Origin: Sphingobium lactosutens DS20
GTDB lineage: Bacteria; Pseudomonadota; Alphaproteobacteria; Sphingomonadales; Sphingomonadaceae
Reading direction: 5' to 3'
NCBI RefSeq assembly: GCF_000445105.1
Contig: NZ_ATDP01000109.1
Coordinates: 186,001-250,000 of the forward strand
DNA length: 64,000 nt
Each line of letters opens with the position of its first letter. Positions within the stretch are counted from its first letter, which is position 1. The notes under the pieces are model-generated. The model had not been told where the DNA came from. It saw nothing but the letters and a program-made list of their open reading frames with translations, and ran no database searches. The position numbers and the translations under genes were made by a program. Shown piece by piece: positions 8,972 to 18,646 of the stretch.

Positions 8972-9283
8972 TCAGCCGAACAGGCCCTTGGCGATGCCGC
9001 TCAATTCATTGGCGGGGTTGCCGTCGCCGTCCCGGTCGAACAGGCTGCCTAGCTGGCCCATGATCGCTTCCGGCCCGCCAAAACTGCCGATCAATTGCTG
9101 CAACTTGTCGGCCGACACGCCATGTTCGGCCGCCGTTTCGGCAAGCGCCGCCACGCTGGTTTCGCCCGATCCGATCTTCGCCGCGATCTCGCGCATCAGC
9201 GCCTGCATCTGTTCAGGCGTGACGCCGATCTGCGCGGCGACCGCTTCCAGCCCGCCCAGTTTGCCGATGATGCTGTCGAACAT
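8972..9283 (-). CDS. Small protein with EF-hand-like calcium-binding loop
   Basis: A 103-residue protein of unknown role. The start at 9283 is chosen because AAGGAG lies about 8 bp upstream; a longer frame up to 9424 runs into the pckA terminator. The sequence is rich in short amphipathic helices and Gly-Gly turns (KLGGLEAVAAQIGV, GSFGGPEAIMGQLG). It ends with LFDRDGDGNPANEL, a DxDxDG loop like those of EF-hand proteins. There is no signal peptide, so it should be cytoplasmic. It has no operon partner. Confidence 0.7.
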   Translation of the reverse strand: MFDSIIGKLGGLEAVAAQIGVTPEQMQALMREIAAKIGSGETSVAALAETAAEHGVSADKLQQLIGSFGGPEAIMGQLGSLFDRDGDGNPANELSGIAKGLFG

Positions 9284-9383
9284 GCGCTTGCGCTCCTTTT
9301 CACTATCCATGCAGATTAGCAGGAGCGCCGGGCCAACGCAAAAAGCCCCTTCGCTTAAGGCGAGAGAGTATCGGGGTCCATGA

Positions 9384-9418
9384 GAAAGGGGCGGGAAACC
9401 ATGGTCCCCGCCCCTTTC
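9384..9418 (-). terminator. Probable terminator of pckA
   Basis: A strong stem, GAAAGGGGCGGG/CCCGCCCCTTTC, starts about 20 bp after the pckA stop. On the minus strand it reads as a GC-rich hairpin followed by a modest T-containing stretch. Its position fits a terminator for pckA. Confidence 0.65.
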
Positions 9419-9437
9419 GGTCATGCTGTCGCTCGCG

Positions 9438-11039
<1,602 letters not shown>

Positions 11040-11304
11040 GCCTTTGCTCCTGTCTATGTTGTCGCCCCGCGCATGCCATCATGGTCGGGGTCGATCCGCC
11101 TCCCCGTCGCCCTTTTCGTAAGGCGTCCGGCTTGCTGACATATTTCGCATAGGGCGTGACGCGGGCAGCGTCAAATTGAGTCGATGCTGCGCCGCAACCT
11201 ACAGCATGGCGCGTCACGGCCCGGCATCGTCAGCCTTTCTTGCAGCCCCGCGTGCCATGGTCTAACGCTGCTGCGCTCTGCAACCTGATCAGCCGGGACG
11301 CCGC

Positions 11305-12009
11305 ATGACCGCAACCATCGCATTGGTGGACGACGACAAGAATATCCTGACCTCCGTGTCGATCGCGCTACAGGCCGAAGGCTTCGTGACGCGCATCTAT
11401 CCCGATCCCGAAGGCGCGCTGAAGGCGCTGCTCGACAATCCCGCCGACCTCGCCGTCTTCGACATCAAGATGCCGCGCATGGACGGGCTGGAACTGCTGC
11501 GGCGACTGCGCGAAAAAAGCGCGATGCCCGTCATCTTCCTCACCTCCAAGGCCGATGAGCTGGATGAGGCGCTGGGCTTGGCCATGGGCGCGGACGATTA
11601 TATCTCCAAGCCTTTCTCGCAGCGGCTGCTGATCGCGCGCATCCGCGCCATATTGCGCCGGGCCGAAGCCAATCGCACGCCCGAAGCCAGCGATGAGCCG
11701 GTCGCCGAACCGATCGTGCGCGGGCGGCTGGAAATGGACCCGGCCCGGCACCGGGTCAAATGGGATGGCAAGGACGTGACGCTGACCGTCACCGAGTTCC
11801 TGATCCTGGAAACGCTTGCCCAGCGTCCCGGCGTGGTCAAGAACCGCAACCAGTTGATGGACGCCGCCTATCAGGACGACGTCTATGTCGATGACCGCAC
11901 CATCGACAGCCATATCAAGCGCCTGCGCCGCAAATTCCGTGAGGTAGACAGCCAGTTCAATGCAATCGACACGCTCTATGGCGCCGGATACCGATTCTCC
12001 GAGGAATGA
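11305..12009 (+). CDS. chvI: Response regulator ChvI (OmpR family)
   Basis: A 234-residue two-domain regulator. The receiver domain has the acidic pair DDD at residues 9-11, the phospho-acceptor Asp53 in VFDIKMPRMDG, the Thr in FLTSKAD and Lys in ISKPF. The C-terminal winged helix (about residues 130-230) has the OmpR-type pattern VTLTVTEFLILETLAQRPG and DDRTIDSHIKRLRRKF. It overlaps the sensor gene by about 32 bp, which implies translational coupling. ChvI regulators control envelope, acid and exopolysaccharide responses in alphaproteobacteria. The downstream PTS genes are in the same direction. Confidence 0.92.
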   Translation: MTATIALVDDDKNILTSVSIALQAEGFVTRIYPDPEGALKALLDNPADLAVFDIKMPRMDGLELLRRLREKSAMPVIFLTSKADELDEALGLAMGADDYISKPFSQRLLIARIRAILRRAEANRTPEASDEPVAEPIVRGRLEMDPARHRVKWDGKDVTLTVTEFLILETLAQRPGVVKNRNQLMDAAYQDDVYVDDRTIDSHIKRLRRKFREVDSQFNAIDTLYGAGYRFSEE

Positions 12010-13573
12010 CCGCCTGCCCGCACCGGTGCGCTGGTCGGGGCGGGTCAGCCTCACGCCGCGCATCCTGGCGGTCAATGTGTTCGCGCTGGCGCTGCTGGCG
12101 GGCGGGTTTTTCTATCTCGACAGCTATCGCACCCGCATCGTCGACGATCGGCTGGCCCAGTCCGCGCGGGAACTGAAGCTGCTCGCCATCGGGCTGGATA
12201 CCGCCCCGGCCGATCGGCAGGACCGGCTGATCGCCGCCTACGCGCGCCAGACCGGCGACCGGGTGCGCCGCTATGGCGCCAATGGCGCGCTGATCGCCGA
12301 CAGCTTCGCCATGGATGCGCCGCGCTATGAACTGCGCTCGCCCGAAGACGAAGCCTTGCGCCGTCATGTCGCGCGCTTCCTTGACAAGATGGTCGATCGC
12401 GTCGTGTCCGCCGATCGCCCGCCCGATTTTGAGGAGCCAGTGGTCGATCGCGCCAGCGCCTGGCCCGAACTGGTCGCCGCGCGCCGTTCCGGTCGGCCCG
12501 AAGCGATGAACCGCTACGCCCCCGACCGCACCTTCATGATCTCGGCTGCCGTGGCGATGAAGGACGGGACCAGCCTGCTCGCGACCGAAAATGCGCGCGA
12601 CATCACCCGCACCGTGCGCGCCGAACGCTTCCGCCTGGGGCTGGTGCTGGGTGCGGCTGTGCTGGCGTCAGTGCTACTCTCGCTGTTCCTGGCCCGCACC
12701 ATCGTCCAGCCGCTCCAGCGCCTCGCGCGCGCCGCCGTGCGCGTGCGACTGGGCCGCGCGCGCGAGGTGACGGTGCCACGCCTGCCCGAACGGCGCGACG
12801 AAATCGGCATGCTGGCCCGCGCCCTGTCCGACATGAGCCATGCGCTGCGCCAGCGGATCGACGCGACCGACGCCTTCGCGGCGGACGTGAGCCATGAGCT
12901 CAAGAACCCGATCGCCTCGCTGCGCTCCGCGCTCGATTCGCTCGAACGGGTGGACCGCCCGGATCTGCGCGCGCAATTGATGGCGATTGCGCAGGATGAC
13001 GTGCGCCGGCTCGACCGGCTCGTCACCGACATTGCCGAAGCCTCGCGCGTCGACGCGGAACTGTCGCGCACCCGCTTTGAACCCATCGACCTGGGCCTGC
13101 TGATCGAGAAAATGGTGATCGCCCGCGAAGCGCGCGGCGTGCCGCGTGGCGTGCGGCTGGCCTTCGCCCGCCCGCGCAAGGATGTCGCCGTCGTGCTGGG
13201 CGAAGAAGGCCGGCTGGTGCGCGTGCTCGACAATCTCATCGACAATGCCGTGTCCTTTTCGCCCGACGGCGGCCTTGTCCGCATCATCGCCACGGTGGCG
13301 GACGACCAGGTGCTGGTCAGCGTCGAGGATGAAGGGCCGGGCGTCCCCGAATCCGAGCGCGAACATATTTTCCGCCGCTTCCACAGCGTCCGGCCCGAAG
13401 GCGAAAGTTTCGGCAAGCATTCGGGCCTGGGCCTCGCCATCGCCCGATCCATCGTCGAAGGGCATCAGGGCCGCATCAGCATCGGCGACCGCGAGGATGC
13501 GCAGCGCGGCGCCAGCTTCGTCGTGCGTCTGCCGATGGCGGTGGCGCGCGACCCCGGCATTGTTTCGGAATAA
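11978..13573 (+). CDS. chvG: Sensor histidine kinase ChvG
   Basis: A 531-residue membrane kinase. A first transmembrane segment near residues 25-45 and a second near 220-240 flank a periplasmic sensing region of about 170 residues. A HAMP region follows (RTIVQPLQRLARAAVRVRLG). The dimerisation domain has the phospho-acceptor His306 in DVSHELKNPIASL. The ATPase domain has DNLIDNAVSFSP (N box), EDEGPGVP (G1) and HSGLGLAIARSIV (G2). The start at 11978 (MAPDTD) is preferred; an alternative ATG lies at 11960, also in frame. It forms a two-component pair with the preceding gene. Confidence 0.92.
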   Translation: MAPDTDSPRNDRLPAPVRWSGRVSLTPRILAVNVFALALLAGGFFYLDSYRTRIVDDRLAQSARELKLLAIGLDTAPADRQDRLIAAYARQTGDRVRRYGANGALIADSFAMDAPRYELRSPEDEALRRHVARFLDKMVDRVVSADRPPDFEEPVVDRASAWPELVAARRSGRPEAMNRYAPDRTFMISAAVAMKDGTSLLATENARDITRTVRAERFRLGLVLGAAVLASVLLSLFLARTIVQPLQRLARAAVRVRLGRAREVTVPRLPERRDEIGMLARALSDMSHALRQRIDATDAFAADVSHELKNPIASLRSALDSLERVDRPDLRAQLMAIAQDDVRRLDRLVTDIAEASRVDAELSRTRFEPIDLGLLIEKMVIAREARGVPRGVRLAFARPRKDVAVVLGEEGRLVRVLDNLIDNAVSFSPDGGLVRIIATVADDQVLVSVEDEGPGVPESEREHIFRRFHSVRPEGESFGKHSGLGLAIARSIVEGHQGRISIGDREDAQRGASFVVRLPMAVARDPGIVSE

Positions 13574-13635
13574 GACGCCAGCGCGACGCTCGCCCATTTT
13601 CATTGATGCCGACAGGCGTTAGAAGAGGCGGGATA

Positions 13636-14067
13636 ATGGCGCGCGCCCTTTCCTCCGAAACGCTGCATGCGACCAGCGTGGCCATTGATGGCCGGGCTGT
13701 CCTGCTGTGCGGTCCGAGCGGCGTCGGCAAGTCCGACCTGGCGCTGCGCCTGATCGACCGTGGGGCAACGCTGGTCAGCGACGATTATACGCTGGTCCAG
13801 CGCATCGACGGCGCACTGCGCGCCACCGCGCCCGACACCATCGCGGGAAAGATGGAGGTGCGCGGCCTTGGCATCCTGCCCATGCCCCATGGCGACGCGC
13901 CCGTCGCGCTGCTGTGCGACCTGTTCGACCAGGTCGACCGGATGCCGCCCGAAGGCCTGTCCCGCGCCGTCGCCGGCCTACAGGTGCCCGTCGTCAAGAT
14001 CGCCCCGTTCGAAGTCTCCGCCGCGATCAAGGTCGAACTGGCGCTCAGGGCGCTTACGCCGCGATGA
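13636..14067 (+). CDS. hprK: HPr kinase/phosphorylase, short alphaproteobacterial form
   Basis: A 143-residue protein that phosphorylates and dephosphorylates HPr on serine. It contains the Walker A GPSGVGKSDLAL at about residues 25-36 and VEVRGLGI-like EVRGLGILP, the HprK signature, in the middle. The N-terminal domain found in Firmicutes HprK is absent, as usual in alphaproteobacteria. The start at 13636 follows GAGGCGGGA. The stop overlaps the rapZ start (ATGA). The target HPr is encoded about 1.4 kb downstream with the matching serine. Confidence 0.9.
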   Translation: MARALSSETLHATSVAIDGRAVLLCGPSGVGKSDLALRLIDRGATLVSDDYTLVQRIDGALRATAPDTIAGKMEVRGLGILPMPHGDAPVALLCDLFDQVDRMPPEGLSRAVAGLQVPVVKIAPFEVSAAIKVELALRALTPR

Positions 14068-15002
14068 CCGCATCCCACCCCAAATCGATCCTGCTGCTGT
14101 CGGGCCTGTCGGGCGCGGGCAAGACCACCGCGCTCAAGACGCTGGAGGATATGGGCTGGGAAGTCGTCGACAATCTGCCGCTGATGCTGCTCGACCGGCT
14201 GCTCGACACGCCTTTGCCCGTCGGCCATGGCGCGGATGCCGACCGGCCGCTGGCGCTGGGCATCGACGCGCGCACGCGCGGCTTTGACGCCGGCGCCATC
14301 GTGCGCCGTATCAAGGGCCTGCGCGAACGCCACGGCCATGACATCGAAACCCTGTTCCTCGACTGTTCCGACGCCGAACTGGAACGGCGTTTCGCCGAAA
14401 CCCGCCGCCGCCACCCGCTGGCGGCCGATCGCCCCGCCGCCGACGGCATCGCGCGCGAACGCGAACTTACAGAACCGCTGCGCCGCTGGGCCAGCCAGGT
14501 GATCGACACCACCAGTTTCACCAGCAATGCCCTGCAACAGGAAATGCGCGACCGCTTTTCGCGGCCCGGCCTGTCGGAACCGGTGCTGACCATCCTGTCC
14601 TTCGGCTTTTCGCGCGGGGTGCCGCGCAACGCCGACCTGATGTTCGACATGCGCTATCTGCGCAATCCGCACTGGGACGATGCGCTGCGCCCCAAAACCG
14701 GGCTGGAGGCCGACGTCGCCGCCTATATCGCGCAGGACCCCGCCTATGACGACAGCGTGCGCCGGATCGAGGATCTGCTTATCACGCTGCTGCCGCGCTA
14801 TGCCGAAGGCGGCAAGACCTACATCACCGTAGCGTTCGGCTGCACCGGCGGGCGGCATCGGTCCGTCCATGTCGCCGATCGGGTCGCGAGGCACTTGCAA
14901 GCCGCCGGCTTTTCGCCCACGGTTCTGCACCGCAATATAGAATCAGCGCCCCAGGACAGCCTGGAGAAGCGCCGACCGGGAGGCCCGAAAGCAGAATCAT
15001 GA
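14064..15002 (+). CDS. rapZ: RNase adapter / nucleotide-binding protein RapZ (YvcJ family)
   Basis: A 312-residue P-loop protein. Walker A is GLSGAGKTTALKTLEDMG near residue 17. FGFSRGVPRNADLMFDMRYLRNP lies in the centre, and GCTGGRHRSVHVA near residue 270 is the C-terminal RapZ signature. In enterobacteria RapZ directs RNase E to small RNAs of amino-sugar control; in alphaproteobacteria the role is less clear. Start ATG 14064 overlaps the hprK stop by 4 bp, so the two are translationally coupled. The placement between hprK and PTS genes is the conserved arrangement. Confidence 0.93.
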   Translation: MTASHPKSILLLSGLSGAGKTTALKTLEDMGWEVVDNLPLMLLDRLLDTPLPVGHGADADRPLALGIDARTRGFDAGAIVRRIKGLRERHGHDIETLFLDCSDAELERRFAETRRRHPLAADRPAADGIARERELTEPLRRWASQVIDTTSFTSNALQQEMRDRFSRPGLSEPVLTILSFGFSRGVPRNADLMFDMRYLRNPHWDDALRPKTGLEADVAAYIAQDPAYDDSVRRIEDLLITLLPRYAEGGKTYITVAFGCTGGRHRSVHVADRVARHLQAAGFSPTVLHRNIESAPQDSLEKRRPGGPKAES

Positions 15003-15024
15003 TACAGGTGGGCCGCACAAGCAC

Positions 15025-15429
15025 ATGATCGGACTCGTACTCGTCACCCATGGGTCGCTGGCGACCGAATTTGTCGTCGCCATGGAACATGTCGTTGGGC
15101 CGCAACAGCAGATCGCGACGATCTGCATCGGCCCGGAGGACGATATGGAATTGCGCCGCGCGGACATCGCTGCGGCGGTCGCGCGCGTCAATGATGGCGC
15201 GGGCGTCATCCTTCTCACCGACCTGTTCGGCGGCACGCCGTCAAACCTTGCCATCTCGCTGCTCAAGGCCGGCGAGATCGAGGTGATCGCCGGCATCAAC
15301 CTGCCCATGCTCATCCGCCTGGAAAGCGCGCGCAAGGTGATGGACGTGCGCGCTGCCGTCGCCGCCGCGCGCGAGGCGGGCCAGAAATATATCAGCGTCG
15401 CATCGGAATTGTTGGGCAGCACTGCATGA
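15025..15429 (+). CDS. PTS system EIIA component, mannose family
   Basis: A 134-residue soluble phosphocarrier. The phospho-acceptor His9 is in LVTHGS, and the conserved LTDLFGGTPSN loop is near residues 66-76. No EIIB or EIIC domain follows, so it is not part of a sugar permease here. The likely donor is HPr, encoded immediately downstream with a 4-bp overlap. With hprK and HPr it suggests a regulatory PTS relay. No enzyme I gene lies in the window. Confidence 0.9.
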   Translation: MIGLVLVTHGSLATEFVVAMEHVVGPQQQIATICIGPEDDMELRRADIAAAVARVNDGAGVILLTDLFGGTPSNLAISLLKAGEIEVIAGINLPMLIRLESARKVMDVRAAVAAAREAGQKYISVASELLGSTA

Positions 15430-15698
15430 ACGAAATCAGCCAGGACGTCCGCATCACCAACAAGCGCGGCCTTCACGCCCGCGCCAGCGCCAAATTCGTG
15501 ACCCTGGCCAGCGGCCTGCCCGCTGAAGTCACCGTCAGCAAGGACGGCCATCACGTCACTGGCACGTCGATCATGGGGCTGATGATGCTGGGCGCGGCGA
15601 TGGGCGACCAGATCACGATCAAGGCGACCGGCCCGGACGCCGCGCAGGCGCTCAGCCAGCTCGTCACCCTGGTCGAGGACAAGTTCGGCGAAGAGTGA
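15426..15698 (+). CDS. ptsH: Phosphocarrier protein HPr
   Basis: A 90-residue HPr. His17 in NKRGLHARAS is the site phosphorylated by enzyme I. Ser48 in GTSIMGLMML matches the regulatory serine modified by HprK, whose gene is in the same cluster. The start ATG overlaps the EIIA stop by 4 bp. It is the last gene of the chvI-chvG-hprK-rapZ-EIIA-HPr series and is followed by a repeat island. Confidence 0.93.
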   Translation: MNEISQDVRITNKRGLHARASAKFVTLASGLPAEVTVSKDGHHVTGTSIMGLMMLGAAMGDQITIKATGPDAAQALSQLVTLVEDKFGEE

Positions 15699-15740
15699 CG
15701 CCCGCCGCCGACGGCGGAAAATGCGTGCCAAGTGTTGATC

Positions 15741-15849
15741 GTCATCCCCGCGAAGGCGGGGATCCATCCTGCCACGCTGCACTTGCGCTGATGTCGGGCA
15801 TTGGGTTCCGCCATGGCCTATGGCCGCCCCTCGGGTTGCGGGAATGACG
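15741..15849. repeat. REP-like pair upstream of the decayed GIY-YIG unit
   Basis: The left arm GTCATCCCCGCGAAGGCGGG at 15741 is itself a palindrome (CCCCGC gaa GGCGGGG). A weaker inverted partner ends in GCGGGAATGACG at 15849. An equivalent pair at 27180-27268 also precedes a GIY-YIG-derived unit, so the combination is repeated. Confidence 0.65.
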
Positions 15850-15891
15850 ACTTTCGAAGGCGCATAATTGCAAAGCGACTGACATTTCTTC

Positions 15892-16269
15892 CGTCATGCC
15901 AGCGAAGGCTGGCATCTCAGGCGATGGTGCGCAACGATGAGACATGGCGCGCGGCGGCTAAACCTACATCATGACCAACAAGGCTCGTGGCGTCCTCTAC
16001 ATTGGCGTTACCGCCAATCTCGCCGCACGGGTGCTTCAGCATCGAAACGGCACCGGATCGACCTTCTGCAAGAAATATGGCCTCACCTGTCTCGTATTTG
16101 GTGGAGCCTCATGATGACATGACGCTCGCCATTGCTCGCGAAAAGGCGCTCAAGGCCTGGAAGCGCGAATGGAAAATTCGATTGATCGAGGGTAGCAATC
16201 CAGATTGGCGCGATCTGTCAGACCTCATTGCATGACCGCCCGAGATCCCAGCCTTCGCTGGGATGACGG
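15892..16269. mobile_element. REP-bracketed GIY-YIG unit (decayed full-length copy)
   Basis: A 378-bp segment with inverted REP ends. The left end reads CGTCATGCCAGCGAAGGCTGG, and the reverse complement of the right end reads CGTCATCCCAGCGAAGGCTGG. Where they differ, the change is matched on the opposite side of each hairpin (GCCAGC/GGCTGGC against CCCAGC/GGCTGGG), so pairing is kept. The interior is a broken GIY-YIG nuclease gene. A shorter derivative with the same ends is at 27290-27501. Calling it mobile is inference from duplication. Confidence 0.5.
15944..16235 (+). pseudogene. GIY-YIG nuclease gene, nonsense and frameshift
   Basis: Read from ATG 15944 the frame is MARGG, then TAA at 15959, then TYIMTNKARGVLYIGVT, which is the GIY-YIG core. 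A second ATG at 15971 would restore that core. The frame then breaks near 16095-16102, where one extra T in a short T run shifts it to a stop at 16112. Removing one base reconnects LT.LV.VEPHDD with IAREKALKAWKREWKIRLIE and DWRDLSDLIA, the usual C-terminal part, ending at TGA 16235. Two lesions make a functional product unlikely. Confidence 0.8.
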
Positions 16270-16324
16270 CTGTGGGGGCGAGCCTGAGGCGCTATTGAAT
16301 GACCGGGAATGGTCCCTTCCAAAC

Positions 16325-16442
16325 AATCCTCCCCTGTAAGGGGAGGTGGCTGGCCGTAGGCCAGACGGAGGGGTGTCCCCCTCTCGACAGGGTGACACCC
16401 CTCCATCCCTTCGTGGTTCCCTTCCCCTTGAAGGGGAGGATT
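16325..16442. repeat. Multi-arm palindromic repeat, copy 3 of 3
   Basis: A copy of the repeat at 1675-1796 and 4341-4460, bounded by AATCCTCCCC and GGGGAGGATT. The second arm reads TGGCC/GGCCA with changes on both sides that keep pairing. It lies 37 bp from the end of the AI-2E permease gene. The preceding span 15699-16324 holds only REP copies and the broken GIY-YIG gene. Confidence 0.85.
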
Positions 16443-16479
16443 TTTACGGCCGCTCTTAATCGTTCTCAGCCGCGATCCT

Positions 16480-17577
16480 TCACCCCTCCGCCGCATCCCC
16501 CTCCCCCCGCATCCGGGTGAAGATATTCCATGTCGCGATGAACAGAGCCGCGATCACCGGGCCGATGACGATGCCGTTGAAGCCGAACAGCTCCAGCCCG
16601 CCCAGCGTGGAGATGAGCACCACATAATCGGGGATGCGGGTGTCGCGGCCGACCAGGATGGGGCGCAGCACATTGTCGACCGACCCGATCACCAGCGCGC
16701 CGCACACCACCAGCACCACGCCCTGCCATACCGCACCGGTGGCGAACAGATAGATGGCGACGGGCACCCACACGATCGCGGTGCCGATCGCGGGCAACAG
16801 CGAAAAGGCCCCCATAAGCACGCCCCAGAGCAAGGCGCCCTGAATGCCCAGCGCCCAGAAGACCAGCCCGCCGATCATCCCCTGCACGATGGCGACGACG
16901 ATGCTGCCCTTGATCGTGGCGCGGGTGACGATGACGAACTGTTCGATGAGCGCCGTGCGCTGGCCCGCGCGCAGCGGCGCGGCCGCCGCGATCCTGCGCG
17001 CCAGCCAGTCGCCATCGCGCAGCAGGAAGAAGGCGAGATAGAGCATGACGCCCAGCGCCACGAAAAAGCTGAAGGCGCTCTGCCCGATCTGGAACGCCTG
17101 GCCTGCGAGCGTGCGGAAACTGCTGGTCAGGCCGCGCGTCACCATTTCCTGCGCCGCATAGAAATTGGTGATGCCCAGACGCTGGACATAGGGGCGCAAC
17201 CAGTCGGGCAGCGCCGCGATCACATCGTAGAACAGGCGAACGAAATTAATCTCGCCCGACTGCACCTTGCCATAGAAATATGTCGCTTCCTGCAACAGCG
17301 CCGCCCCCAGGACGAAGGCGGGAACGATCACCAGCAACAGGATGAGCAGCAAGGTCAGCAGCGCCGCCGCATTGGTCCGGCCCGGCATCCGCGCGCGAAT
17401 GCGATGGTGCACCGGCGCGAACACGATGGCGACGATCACGCCCCACAGGATCGCGGCGAAGAAGGGTTCGATCACCAGGGCGAAGGCGATCGACACCAGC
17501 AGGACGAAGCCAAGGAAGAAGCCATCCTCCAGCTTGGTCGAAAGGTGCATCGGGGGCGGATCGGAATCGGGCGTCAT
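16480..17577 (-). CDS. AI-2E family transporter (PerM/YdiK-like membrane protein)
   Basis: A 365-residue polytopic membrane protein. The N-terminal segment has two close hydrophobic helices separated by IEPFFAAILWGVIVAIVF, as in the family. Near the C-terminus the helices PAIGTAIVWVPVAIYLFATG and LGGLELFGFNGIVIGPVIAALF carry the conserved family glycines. Start 17577 is preferred because AAGGA lies 6 bp upstream; an in-frame upstream start lacks a site. Some members export AI-2, others act as Na+/H+ antiporters; the substrate cannot be decided here. Confidence 0.85.
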   Translation of the reverse strand: MTPDSDPPPMHLSTKLEDGFFLGFVLLVSIAFALVIEPFFAAILWGVIVAIVFAPVHHRIRARMPGRTNAAALLTLLLILLLVIVPAFVLGAALLQEATYFYGKVQSGEINFVRLFYDVIAALPDWLRPYVQRLGITNFYAAQEMVTRGLTSSFRTLAGQAFQIGQSAFSFFVALGVMLYLAFFLLRDGDWLARRIAAAAPLRAGQRTALIEQFVIVTRATIKGSIVVAIVQGMIGGLVFWALGIQGALLWGVLMGAFSLLPAIGTAIVWVPVAIYLFATGAVWQGVVLVVCGALVIGSVDNVLRPILVGRDTRIPDYVVLISTLGGLELFGFNGIVIGPVIAALFIATWNIFTRMRGEGDAAEG

Positions 17578-17700
17578 TGCGCATCCTTGGCAAAATCCTG
17601 TGCGCAAATCCATCGCCGCGCGCGGGCCAAGCCTGTCCTTTTGCGCCCGCCCCCGCTAAGGAAGCCGCCTGTTTATCTCCAGCATGGGCATATCGGCACA

Positions 17701-18516
17701 GTGGCACGCGAAATCACCGGTTTTTCCAACCCGCTGGTCAAGCGCGTCCGCAGCTTGCGGGAAAAGAAATATCGCAAGGCCGAAGGGCTGTTCCTGGCCG
17801 AAGGGCTGCGCATCCTGACCGAAGCGCGCGAGGAAGGCGTGCTGCCCGAAATGCTCTTCCATGCCGGCGCCACGCACCCGCTGGCGCTGGAGCTGATCGA
17901 CGCGATCGAGGCGGCGGGCGGCGACGTCATCCTCACCACGCCCGACATCCTGTCCAAGATCAGCGGCAAGGATAATGCGCAGGCGCTCGTCGGCGTCTAT
18001 CGCGACCGGCTGACGCCGCTCGCCGCGCTCGACAGGGACAGGGCGGACATCTGGATCGTCGCCCAGTCGCTGCGCGATCCCGGCAATCTGGGCACCATCC
18101 TGCGCACCGGCGATGCGGTCGGCGCGGGCGGCCTCATCCTGATCGACGATTGCGTCGATCCCTTCTCGGTCGAATCGGTGCGCGCCAGCATGGGCGCGCT
18201 CTTCACCCAGTCGATCACCCAGGCGCGGTGGGAGGAGTTCATCCCCTGGCTGCGCGGCGGCGCGGGGCAATTGATCGGCACCAGCCTTAAAGCCACGCAG
18301 GATTATCAGGAGCCGGCCTATCAAAGCCCCAGCTTCCTGCTGGTGGGCAATGAAGCGCAGGGCCTGCCCGCCGATTATGAGGCGCAATGCGACCTGCTGG
18401 TCAAAATGCCGATGCGCGGCAAGGCCGACAGCCTGAACGCCGCCGTCGCGACCGCAGTGATGGCCTATGAACTGCTGAACCAGAAGAGGCGAGACATCAT
18501 GATCCGTTCGTCCTGA
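17701..18516 (+). CDS. TrmH/SpoU-family RNA 2'-O-methyltransferase
   Basis: A 271-residue SPOUT methyltransferase. The N-terminal substrate-binding part has NPLVKRVRSLREKKYRK and GLFLAEGLRIL. The three SpoU motifs are present: LRDPGNLGTILRTGDAVGAGG (motif 1), LVGNEAQGLP (motif 2) and ADSLNAAVATAVMAYEL (motif 3). No ATG is in frame near the family's usual N-terminus, so GTG 17701 is chosen. The last four codons and the stop lie inside a REP-like repeat. The rRNA or tRNA target is unknown. Confidence 0.88.
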   Translation: MAREITGFSNPLVKRVRSLREKKYRKAEGLFLAEGLRILTEAREEGVLPEMLFHAGATHPLALELIDAIEAAGGDVILTTPDILSKISGKDNAQALVGVYRDRLTPLAALDRDRADIWIVAQSLRDPGNLGTILRTGDAVGAGGLILIDDCVDPFSVESVRASMGALFTQSITQARWEEFIPWLRGGAGQLIGTSLKATQDYQEPAYQSPSFLLVGNEAQGLPADYEAQCDLLVKMPMRGKADSLNAAVATAVMAYELLNQKRRDIMIRSS

Positions 18517-18615
18517 GGTGGGACTGAGCGGAGCCGAAGGCCCGTATCGAAGGAAACGCACCTGTCCTTCGATACGGGCCTTCGACTTCGCTCAGCTGTT
18601 ACTCAGGACGAACGG
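18504..18615. repeat. Long REP-like inverted pair overlapping the trmH-type gene end
   Basis: Two 51-nt arms at 18504-18554 and 18565-18615 pair around a 10-nt loop. The outer ends are CCGTTCGTCCTGAG and CTCAGGACGAACGG, the inner ends CCCGTATCGAAGGA and TCCTTCGATACGGG. The stop codon of the upstream methyltransferase lies in the left arm. It belongs to the same family as the copies at 3954 and 30871. Confidence 0.85.
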
Positions 18616-18646
18616 GGCGCTAGATGAAATGAGGGGGCTAAACACC

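Noticed and set aside
13707..14063. N-terminal extension of rapZ inside hprK
   Set aside because: The frame is open through hprK, but RapZ homologues begin near the ATG at 14064, which is coupled to the hprK stop.
15699..16479. CRISPR-like array in the repeat island
   Set aside because: The repeats are palindromic REP pairs of different families and orientations, without regular spacers.
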